The translations under genes were made by a program, and so were the position numbers. Under the pieces are notes generated by a model. It was not told the origin of the DNA. It saw only the letters and a program-made list of their open reading frames with translations, and did no database searches. This document shows, piece by piece, positions 10,601 through 21,700 of a stretch of DNA of 64,000 bases (position 1 is its first letter; every line of letters starts with the position of its first letter). This stretch comes from Takakia lepidozioides (taxonomy: Eukaryota > Streptophyta > Takakiopsida > Takakiales > Takakiaceae): assembly GCA_030704615.1 (NCBI GenBank), contig CM060734.1, forward strand, positions 2,664,001-2,728,000, read 5' to 3'.

Positions 10601-11033
10601 TAGATCAGACATAAATAGGAAGCACATAAAAAATGCTTCCAAATCTAGATTGCTCTTTCATAGATAGATTCATGCTCACATTCTCCTGCTTCTCCTCCTG
10701 CTCGGTTTCTCTCATTCTTCTCTCTGCTATTAGGGTTTCTTGATTCTTATTTCTCTGTTACGATGCTAGGTTAGGCTCCAGGAACCTTCTTAGTACCACC
10801 CCATCTCGAGTTATGAACTCGTGGTTTATCGATCTCTCGTTACTGCTCATCGGATTCTCTGTAACGGGTTACCATTCAAGCCTTATGGCAACCTAAGGGC
10901 CTATAAGGTTTTTAACCTTTTTCCCCTTCAATGATTCGGATAAAGTTAATCAAGGGCTACCTCCCCTTTCACCTTGATGGGGAAAAAACAAAAAAAAAAA
11001 AAAAGGTCCTTGAAGGGCTACCTGACTTCCCCT
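10601..11033. other. No gene seen
   Basis: Pyrimidine-rich then AT-rich sequence with an A-run near 10985-11005. It may include the 3' untranslated tail of the preceding LINE fragment. Confidence 0.4.
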
Positions 11034-11740
11034 CTTTGCAACATGATTTGGAGATACCCATCAAACTATTCAATGAAAAGTATGAGACTAGTACAACCAC
11101 AACAGTGCGATTCCACCACTAGGTTATATCATTCATATTCAATTCCATCACTGAGGTTACATGTCACATATCTTTGCAACATGATTTGGAGATACCCAAC
11201 AAACTATTCAATGAAAAGTATGAGATCAATATAACCACAACACTTCAATTCCACCACAAGGTTGTATCATTCATATTCAAGTCCATCGCTGAGGTCGCGT
11301 ACATGTGCTGCCAAGCATTTCTGGTCCTCGTAGTGAAAGTTATTAGCAAGGGATTGATAGTCATCTTCGTTGCAACATGATTTGGAGAAACCCACCAAAC
11401 TATTCATTGAAAGGTATGAGATCAGTATAACAACACTTCAATTCCACCACTAGGTTATATCATTCATATTCAATTCCATTGCTGAGGTTATCTGTCATAT
11501 ATCTTCTATGCAAATGATTTGGAGATACCCACCAAACTATTCATTGAAAAGTATGAGATCTATACAACCACAACTCAACTCCACCATTAGGTTACATCAT
11601 TCATAGTCAATTCCATCGCTGAGGTTATCTGTCATATAGTTCTATGCAACATGATTTGGAGATAACCACCAAACTATTCATTCAAAAGTACAAGATCAGT
11701 ACAACCCCAACTCAACACCACCCCAAGGTCACCTCATTCA
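11034..11740 (+). repeat. Tandem repeat, units of about 135 bp
   Basis: Five units start with TGCAACATGATTTGGAGA-like words near 11037, 11174, 11370, 11510 and 11645. Each then has a CAAACTATTCA word, an AAGTATGAGA word, a TTCCACCA word and usually a CATTCATATTCAA word. The second period is longer (about 196) because of an extra segment. Open frames across it simply reflect the repeat. Confidence 0.8.
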
Positions 11741-12392
11741 ATTCGTAAGGCTCCCAGTCAGTTTGTAGTACTTGTGGTGCTCAAATAAGGGGTTCCAATC
11801 CATTTTCGGTTCTATTGATGATTATGATCTTACTAGCCTTGCCTCTGAACCCAGGGCCTTAGGCTTGCATTTGTTTTTCCTGGGTAAACAGTCATAATAT
11901 GGATGGGGGGGAGTCAAAAAGCTCTACGCATAGGGTACACTTGTGCAAAATGCGCTCCAATTTGGGCTATGTTTTGTCTGAGAATGGCAAACAGAAGACC
12001 CTCCCACTCGGTGTAAGTCCCTTCCTTGCTGGCCTCCTCATCTGCTCCTTGAGTCTGCATATTCTCAACAGAAATCTCAGAACTGTGAAGTTCATATGTC
12101 CCACACTTCACACCCTCATGTCCCTCTTTCAGTTCTTGTTCCTCTCTCTTCACTTATGGTGTCAATGCCCCAGAGATTCTACTACATATCAGCATATCCT
12201 ACTAGGACATAGCAGTACATCTTACCACAACATCCCATAAGCTACATAGTTTTAAAACTACAGTGCAAGTCAGGAAAAATGGATGAAGGGAAATGTGGAT
12301 GCTGTTTCAATCTCTTTCCTAATGAAAGCTGAGCTTGAGAGAGAAGAAAGAAAAAACTTCATGGCATCCAGGCAGGCCATGGACAAAGGAGG
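11741..12392. other. Possible 3' exon of the large minus-strand gene
   Basis: Minus strand 11914-12150 carries an open frame (REEQELKEGHEGVKCG ... TEWEGLLFAILRQNIAQ ... PMRRAF, stop). An acceptor-like AAG/AGAGAG edge would join in phase with the exon at 12711-12953. It would make a natural C-terminus, but there is no independent support. The rest shows nothing recognisable. Confidence 0.35.
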
Positions 12393-12690
12393 GAGAGAAT
12401 GTACTTCTAAGACTTTGTTTGCCGTAGCCTTGTGGCCCTAGACCCCCCGCCCAGTTTGAGCGGAACTAAAGGGAACATAAACTACCTTCGTGAGGGGCTC
12501 ACTCCGGTAGTGTGACTTACAAAGGAGGGAGAGAGAGAATGTACTCAGAAGACGTTGTTTGCCATAGCCTTGTGGCCATTGAGGGAGAGAGATTGTACTC
12601 ATAAGACGTTGTTTGCCGTAGCCTTGTGGCCATTGACCCCGCGCCCAGTTTGAGCGGGAACAAAAGGGAGAGAGAGAGAGAGAGAGAGAG
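12393..12690 (-). mobile_element. Stack of three 3'-end LINE pieces in (GA)n
   Basis: Three pieces of the same LINE 3' end, all minus strand, 12393-12520, 12539-12581 and 12582-12668, each starting on the left with GAGAGA then ATGTACT or TTGTACT and cut off at a different point. The last is followed by a perfect (GA)n run (12668-12690). They lie at the 3' side of exon 12711-12953, only about 20 bp from its donor. This looks like repeated insertion of short 5'-truncated copies into GA-repeat DNA. Confidence 0.75.
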
Positions 12691-12710
12691 CAAAGATAGC
12701 ATGTGGATAC

Positions 12711-15700
12711 CTGGCCATCTCCAGCAGCATGGTTGGAATTGTCCAATGACCCACCCCAGCTTTTGGAACCAAAGGCCATGGCGTGGTGCATGCAGCGCCA
12801 CACTAGCAGAAGCAAGTCTGCTATGTCAGCACCATCAATCAACTCAACTATCTCAGAACTGGATGCTAATGGCTGTGGTAGCCACCCAGTGTCAGCAACT
12901 AAATGAATCAGCCGGACTACTTGCAAGCGGTCGTGTAACTCCTCTTCACACACCTGATGCAGACTCAGTACAAGAGTGGATTATGACGCCAATCTTACCA
13001 TGAAGAGCCACCAGATTTTGAATGTAACCCCTCAGTAAAGCAATATCTACCTTTCCAAGCTCTACAAAATGAATCCGTAGTGGGTCAAACCATGCACTAA
13101 CAAAGCTTAGGAAAGAAATGGAGTGGGACAGAGCAGTGCTTGCCTTGTAGCCATAGACTCTCTGAATATACAGAGCACGAGAAAATGCAATGATCCAAGA
13201 AAGAGATCTATGGGAAGCTAAAAGAGCTTATATGTCAAAGCAAAAGAGCAAGCAGGACAGAAAAGTGGGACCCCCCCACCCAGCCACCACAACCAAAGAC
13301 TACAATTCAACTTTGAGTGATTGCTGTCCTTAAATAAGCAAAAGGAAAAATTATTGACCGATCTCATGGTAGAGAAGACAGCAGAAGAAATGCTCTCTTG
13401 TCTCAATCTCAGCTTGCCTTGTTGTTTTGCACAAGCTGCATAGATGCGTTCCGCTCGCTACAGAGGAAGAGTGAAAGAGTGTGAGAGAAGAATGGAAAAG
13501 AAAGCAAAGGAACTTTAAAACATCCATGAGAAGCTGTGAGAGATATAAAACGAAATGAGATGATACTTTATAATGTCCACGGAGAGCTCAAAGAGCTTAT
13601 GGGACACAAGACAGCAAGAAACAAGAAAGACAGAGAGGGGCCCTCCACAAGCAGCCCAAAAAAGACTATTGCTCAAGGGTTTGTCTAAGAGTCAATGCCC
13701 AATGCAGATATGCAGCTAAGCATTTCTGATCCTCGTAATGGATTTTTAAAAAAACTTTATTGCCCGCAGAAGGCCCAGAAGATCCAGGAAACAAAGAGTA
13801 GGAGAAAAATTGGAAAGAACCATAGAAGTATAGAACTACTTTGGAAAGAAAACTCATCAAACTTTGCAAAGAGAGAATGTACTCATAAGACTTTGTTTGC
13901 CAAAGCCTTGTGGCCATACACCCCGCGTCCAGTTTGGACAGAAACAGAGGGAATAGATACTACTTTTGTGAGGGGCTCACTCTAGTAGTGGGACTTAACA
14001 GAGAGAGAGAATGTACTCATAAGACGTTGTTTGCCGTAGCCTTGTGGCCATTGACCCGTGCCCAGTTTGAGCGGAAACCAAAGGGACAGAACCTACCTCT
14101 GTCAGGGGCTGACATTGGTAGTAAGACTTACCTTTATACAAAGAATTGATTCGGGTTTTCCAGATATCCTCTAGAAATCCCTTCACACAAGCATCAATCT
14201 GCTGTGTGTGATTTGCCCAAAAACTAGGCCTCAGAAGGGCCTGGGCTTTTGGCTCAGCCTTGAGACTTTCAAAGTTGGTGAACAGAGGTACAGGCACAAT
14301 TCTCTTGATAGATTGGAGGAGAGCTTCTCTCTGGTGAGAGTACCCCGGACAGTGAATCAGAAAATGAATATTGTCTTCGGGTTGCCCACACAACAGGCAA
14401 TTGCACTCTCCCTTTCCTCTCTGCTTCTGTTTAGTGTTCAAAGGTAGGCTTCCTGCCCTGAGTTTAAATTTCAGTCTGGTGCCGAGAGTGGGTAGACCCT
14501 TGAGGTCATCCATGATATCCTCCCCCATGTCACAGACTGGAAACAGGTTCAGGGAAGTTTTCTGCCTAACTTCATTTGCATCAGACAATTTACTGGTAAC
14601 AGACATGGCTTTGGACACTACAGTCTCTAAGTCAGATTTATCCAGCAAGGTCAAGACTTGCGGGTCCAGATTCAGATCCTTGAGAATCTCTTCTACTCTC
14701 TTCTGCCAGGACTTAGAGTGTTTGACAGGGCGGTCCTGTTTCCAAGATATAGAGTCGATTAACTTAGGGTATCTGGTGTTGGACATGTGTTGCAACTGAC
14801 CCCACCATCTGACCTTGAATTCATCTCGTCGGGAGCTTAAGGAAGGGATGCCAAACTCACCCCGAACAGCCACATTGGCTGTTTTGGAACATGCTGACAT
14901 GCACTCCTTAAGCACCCCCACTTGAATGGATTCTAGAGACTTAGCCTAGTTGGAGTTATCAACCCATATAGCAGATCCGTACTCCAAGGCAGGTTTAATA
15001 ACGCGGCAAAGTAAGGTTTTCTTGACCTCAGAGTTAATCCCTCTGCAGTGTAGAAATTTAGTGAGACTCAGCGCTTTGCCCTTGCCAGTTTGAACAACTT
15101 TCTGGATATGTGCATCCCAGTTACAGGGGAGACTCCTTCCAACCTCCAGGAATTGATTGATTGCACGAAGAGATACTTTGATCTTTAGGGGCTAGAGGCT
15201 AATGTCAGTAAATGTGCAGTGGTGGCATTCAACGACAGAGGAGAGGGAGGAAGTGATCTTCAGTGGCAGTGGGGTAGCCAAGAGATTCCAGTCCTCTCTT
15301 CCGAACTTGCAGCGGCTGAACGTCTGCCGAAATGCCTGCAAAGTCATCCGCAAACATAAGGGCTGGAATGGTGGCATCACCCACCCTTAACCCAAATCCC
15401 TCACGTTCCACATCCTCGAGGAGTTGATTGATGAAAACATTGAAGAGCAGAGGGGAGAGGGTACATCCTTGAGCTACACCTTGGTCTATGTCAAAGAAGT
15501 TAGACTTCTGTCCATTAACAGTGACACAGCTTTTGGTGTGAGCATACAAGTTATGGACAACTCTCCACATTTTTCCCTTGATTCCGCAAGACCAGAGGAG
15601 GAGCCATAGACCATCTCTCCACACTGTGTCATAAGCCTTTTTGACATCCAAGAAAAAGACATAAGTGGGTTTCCCTTCTTTTTTCCTTCCCTGGATAATC

Positions 15701-18700
15701 TGGCTTAGAGTGAAGATATGGTCCACACAGCCCCTGTTTCGCCGAAAGCCAGCTTGGCCTTCGTGAAAACAACCTCTAGATTCCAGATCAACCTCGAGAC
15801 GAGTACTTATAACTCTGCAAAATATCTTGCCAACAGCATTGAGGAGCGTGATGCCACGACAGTTCCCCGGGTCTTCTCTGTCACCCTTCTTGTATAAATT
15901 GACAATGACCCCCTGTCGCCAGCGAAAGGGGATCATTTCAGTCTTCCAGATAAGGTTAAAGAGGAGAACTAGGGCCTCTATCATGGGATCGCCACCGTGC
16001 TTGATAAGCTCGTTGACTATGCCATCAGGACCACCTGCTTTACATCCATTTAGATGTTCAATTGCTTCCACAATCTCAGAAGAACTAATGGGAGCGTTGT
16101 AGGCTTTTGAAATATACTCCAGTTCATCAGGGCTGTTTTGAATCATAGGAACAGTTTTACCAACTGTGTCCTTCCATTCATCAGAGGACCCCTCACTGTT
16201 AGACCTAGAAGTTCTGCCAAGGATACTGTAGTGGGTTTCAAAGGTTTTGACAATGTCAACCGTTGAAGTCACCACTGCACCCTTAGTAGTCTTCAGCGCT
16301 TGTACTTGCTGACAGTTTTTCGGCTTGAACAAACGTTGAAGGGCCAACCAGAATCTCTTGTCATTACCACCATGGTGCTTTGAGTTTATTTCACTGTATA
16401 GCTTGTCCCAGTATAATTTCTTCTGAGACCTTACAAGCTGATTGATATCTTTGCGGATCTGGTAGTACCTCGCCCACAATTCTTTGATGGTTTTCAAATT
16501 GCAGCACTCTTTATAGAGGACTCGTCTCTCAGCTATCTTGAGTGTAATCTCATTGGTCCACCAATTAACAGCTCTACCACAGACTATTAGTTTCCTCCCA
16601 ATGATCTTGTCAGCCACGGAGGAGACCAAACTCTCCCAAGAATCCACTGCTCTTTCGACTTCATTTCTTGCATTGTCAGCGCGAGACTGAAGGTCTTGGA
16701 GCGAGTGGACACAATGAGGGAGAGCCTCTTGCAAGGCCTGGACATACTCAGCCTTGACCTCTACCATTAGAATTCAGCTCGTCCTCACCAAAAGGCCCAT
16801 TGGTATCATCCTGATGGAGACCTTTGCCCACCTGGGCATTGAAGTCACCCAGTAAAACCACCTGACCTTTGGCAAGGAACTTAGCACAGTCCAGCTTAAC
16901 GTCTTCGAATGCTTTGTCTGCGTCAGCACTAAGGGTCATCTCTGTGGGCATGTAAACACAACCCACAAAGAGGTCCTTCGTATTCACGCCGCCCTTCAGT
17001 TTCAGTTTTAGCCAAATACTGTGCTCACACTGCAAACCCTTGTTGATAATTTCACAATTGTCACACAAGAAATCACGGACAAAGAATCCAGCCCCTTTTT
17101 TACCACGTTTGGCAGAGGCTGCCTTAAGAGTGCACATTTTACCTATCCATTTATAACCATTGACATCTCCAACCAGTTTGTCCGGTGTTTCCCATGTCTC
17201 TTGCCCAGCACAGATATGAATGTCATTTGCCCGAAGAACTTGTCCCACTTCGAGTTGTTTCCTTTGGTTAGTCAGCCCTGAGAAATTGGAAGTGCCCAGC
17301 CGTAAGCCAGCCCTTTGCATGTGAATTGTTTGTCGTCTAGGTAGCCTATGGTTACTCCTGGACGGCCAACAGTTCTGCAAAGGGGGGACAATTACCCCGT
17401 GTGTAGATTTTGCTCGTCTTGTGTAAACTTTGAGGATTGGTAAACCATTCAGAGTACCAAATCCTTCAGTTACACGACGTTCAGGCTCCGCACACTTAGG
17501 GACAGATTGTCCGTCTGGCTGCTTGGAATCAACCTCATCCAGAGCATCAAACCGGTTAGAAACTTTCAAGTTGAAGTCCCTGCCCTTGGTTGTCTTCCTA
17601 GAGCGCCTCATTGAATCACCAATGTCTAAGACCGCTCTCCAGCCAGTCAAGGGACGAACTTCTTTGAGATTGAATTGATGTGGACTCTATTAGTAGCATT
17701 TTCGGGCATTGCAACCTTCAAAGTACCTCTGTTATCAAGTCTCGAGATGGAACCATAAGCCATATAATCCAAGCCTAAGCTGAAGCATGTGGTTTTAAAG
17801 GACACATCGTCCATCCTGGGATTCACCCCAAAAACTACACATGAAGCCCTAGATTTGGCATAAGTAACCAATTCCCAGGAATCACCCTGGGGAGTGTTGT
17901 TATTGATAAGAGGTAATGTATTGGTAGATTTCGCAGGCTATAAGTTTAAGCACAAGGACCAACCCTAGCCCAAGTGCGGAGTATGCTAGACAGAGCATAC
18001 GACTGCCCAATTTGGGCGGAGGGGCAGCCCCCAAGCGGTATCACACTCCAGGGAGCTGCAGGGAATGGCCAGCGTAGGCATATTCTAAAGAGGGACAGGC
18101 CCCAAACTCTCCAACTAAATCCAATGCACTACCTTACCTGAAGCAAAGCACTTCAGGTCAAACCAAACAAAGACACGGGGTCACAAGGCCGGCATTTAGT
18201 CACAGAGACATTTATGTACTCCCGTATCAAGTCCACCCAATGGCAATAGGCTTCCTAGAGGACAGGGAGATAGAGAGAGAGACAGATTGTACTCATAAGA
18301 CATTGTTTGCCGTAGCCTAGAGAGAGAGACAGAGAGAGAGACAGAGAGAAATGAAATGAAATGGTACTTTATAACGTCCAGAGAGAGAGATGCTACCTTG
18401 GTAGGTGGAAGGGAAGAAGTTCGGCGAGTGCGGAAGGCACTGTGCCAGCAAGAAATGCTGTCCGCCAAGAGCACGCGGATAAACTCCACACACCTTAGCA
18501 CTTCTCGACTTCCTCCCCATTTCACCACTAATTCTAACATCTGCACCCACGATTCATCATTAAGGCCAGGCACCTGGTGTCACTTGGCCCTTAAAAAATT
18601 TCAGATGTACTATTATTACTCTTTACTTTTCCTCTGGCCCTTGCTCGTTTCTTCATTCAACACAAAGAGAAACTGCACTTTCTAAACATGAAAGGCAATG

Positions 18701-21700
18701 AGGAAGACAGTGACTGTTGGTTCTGTATAGCCCAAATTTTCCTGCCAGGAAAGGAAGGTTAATGATGTGCCAACCTCAAGCAGGAGTGGGTTCTGCCCCA
18801 AACAATCTGTCAAAAATATGTGCCTTATTGATGCTACTTGCTTTGGCAGCACCTGTGAAACATGTTTCCACACTGTGAGTGTCAGAGAGAGGGAGAGCAA
18901 GAGAGAATGTACTCATAAGACATTGTTTGCCGTAGCCTTGTGGCCATTGACCCCGCGTCAGTTTGAGCGGATACTAAGGGACAGAAACTACCTTTGTGAG
19001 GGGCCTGAGTTTAAATTTCAGTGTAGTGCCGAGGGTTGGTAAACCCTTGAGGTTATCCATGATATCCTCTCCCATGTCACAGGCTGGAAACAAGTTCAGG
19101 GAAGTTTTCTGCCTAACTTCATTTTCATCAGACAATTTCCTGGCAACAGACTTGGCTTTGGACACTACAGCCTCTAAGTCAGATTTATCCAGCAGGGTCA
19201 AGACTTGCGGAGTTAGATTCAGATCCTTGAGAATCTCTTCTACTCTCTTCCGCCAGGACTTAGCCTGTTTCACAGGGCGATCCTGCTTCCAAGACATAGA
19301 GTCGATCAACTTAGGATATCTGATATTAGACATATGTTGCAGCAAGAGAGAGAGAGGAAAGCACAACTACTCTGATCTCCAATCTTGTGTTCCCTCTTTA
19401 CCTCTCTCTCCCATTTCATGCAGATCTTACCTCCTCATACTGCTCCATGGTCATGGGTATCTCATGTGGCGTTTCTAAGCGATCCACCATCAATGTTGCC
19501 AGCACATTGGCCGGGTTTGAAGGCCAAGCATTTGGGTCATCTGCAGCATTGCTAACTGCCCTGTCCAATGCCTGCTGCAAAAGATTTCCAAGCTCCAATA
19601 CCTTGGTTTCTGTTAAGTCATCTGTTTTCATAATTTCAGGTTCAACCCTTATTGGGGAACCTACTGGCCCAGTCAATTCACCACTGCAAAAGCTGGGTCC
19701 AAGTCTTTCCTTTTCGTAGATGTCCAGAGAAGAAAGGCCACCTGCACAAGAGCCCAGATAAGAGTGACCCTTGGCTAGGCCATGCAAGTAGTTTCATGAT
19801 ATGAGCACAGTAGCTCTGGAAAGTCCACCCAATGATTGAAAAATCAGGGGCCCACCTCGCTTCAGCCAGTCGAGGGCCATCACTTCAACAGACAGCAAAA
19901 TACGAACAGAGCAATACAGACAAAAAGATAAAGGGAAGTGTACATTCAGCACAATATGATAACCATCAACGTAAAAGTGATGGTAGATGTCTCCAAACAT
20001 CATTTCACAATATCCTGTCTCAGTCAATCTACTCCTTTGAGGGGTTGCCTATAAGCATGAGGACAGTGCGGTATACCTGACTTGGTCCTCCGATTCTCCT
20101 CTGAGAGCAGCAGACCAGGAATAGGGTAATGTCCATCTCTCAAGGTAGGAACAGACACGAGTATGAAATTTCCATATTTATCAAGCCTACCCGCAGCCAG
20201 AGTAGCAACTGAAAATGACCCACGGCTGCTGGCAACCCCACCTCTTCTTTGCAAGCTTGATGGTTCTTGAGTCCTTCTCTGCATATCTGCCACACCAGAT
20301 TCAGTGATATTGTCATGAAAGACATCCTGCTATTCTTCCAATTCTGGATTCCCTTTGTTACAAATCTTCGTGATGGATGTTCTAAAGTTTCTTCCATCCA
20401 TCCTTTCTCTCTCTTGCACATTGATGAAAGCTCTCCTGTTCAATCCAAATTCCCCAGTGGACACTAGCATCAAATCAATGCTGAAGGAAAGCACTTTCTA
20501 GAGTAAACCTCCAAGGCCAGAGCAAACACCACATGTTCCGGTAGGTCCCATACTGAACAGAAGCTTCCCTTCCAGAGATGAACCCCATTATGCTCTCCAT
20601 CCCCCCCCCCACCTTTTCTGCTCCATCAATCAATGCATGGGTCTATGGGCACAAGGCTACAGCAAGCAAAGTGTAATAAGAACATTCCTTTCTAGTTCTG
20701 AAGACCCAACCTGCCATGGCATATGGCATGTACAAGCTCGAAAAGCATTTGCAGAATTTAGAAATCAATAACCCTAGAGGGGGAGAACGCACTGGTTGGA
20801 GAAGAAGTGAAAGAAGTAACTCGTGGGTTGCGTTCACAATGCTCAAATGAATAATCCAGCAAACTGCTCACCATCTGCATCCGACCAGAACTTAGAGGTT
20901 CATTGGTTACACTCTGGCAAAGACATTCGGCAAGAAGAAATATATTCATGTCCACAGAAGCCCTAGAGGCCTTTGGAGAGCACTGCAAGCAGTAGACCAT
21001 ACTTGGACAAGCCCGAGTATGAGAGAGAGAGAGAATGTACTCATAAGACATCGCTTGCCGGAGCCTTGTGGCCATTGACCCCGCGCCCAGTTTGAGCGGA
21101 ACACAAAGGGACAGAAACTACCTTTGTCAGGGGCTGAGGCCGGTAGTATGACTTACCTTGGAACAGACAATTGATCCGAGTTTTCCAGATATCAGCTAGA
21201 AATCCCTTTACACAAGCATCAATCCGCTGTGTGATTTGCCCAATAACTAGGCCCCAAAAGGGCCCGGGTTTTTGGCTCAGCCTTGAGACTTTCAAAGAGG
21301 TTCAGGCACAATTCCCGTGATGGATTTGAAGAGGGCGTCTCTCTCGCTAGAGTACCCAGGACAATGAATCAGAAAATGAATACTGTCTTCAGGTTGCCCA
21401 CACAACGGGCAATTGCAATCCCTCTTTCCTCTCTGCATCTGTTTGCTGTTCAAAGGTAGGCTTCCCACCCTGAGTTTAAATTCCAGTCTAGTGCTGAGAG
21501 TGGGTAATCCCTTGAGGTCATCCATGATGGCCTCCCCAATGTCACATATGGCAACAAGTTCAGGGAAGTTTTCTGCCTAACTTCATTTTCATCAGACAAT
21601 TTCCTGGCAACAGACATGGCTTTGGACACTACAGCCTCCAAGTCAGATTTATCCAGCAGGGTCAAGACTTGCGGAGTTAGATTCAGATCCTTGAGAATCT

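Larger units (their letters stand above)
13997..18265 (-). mobile_element. Near full-length LINE, (GA)n at both ends
   Basis: A 4.2-kb minus-strand non-LTR retrotransposon. Order from its 5' end: about 18265 untranslated start; 17647-17871 a small ORF1-like frame; 16748-17650 AP endonuclease (EN) domain; 15229-16767 reverse transcriptase; 13995-14921 C-terminal region with zinc knuckle; then a 3' end running straight into (CT)n. On the plus strand it begins in GAGAGAG (13999) and ends at AGATAGAGAGAGAG (18270). There is no poly(A). The element sits in the large intron between exons 18397-18573 and 12711-12953, in the same orientation as the gene. It is disabled by an internal inversion (about 15140-15330). 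Confidence 0.85.

Noticed and set aside
11034-11740. CRISPR-like array
   Set aside because: Units of about 135 bp are repeats through their whole length with no unique spacers, and the context is eukaryotic.
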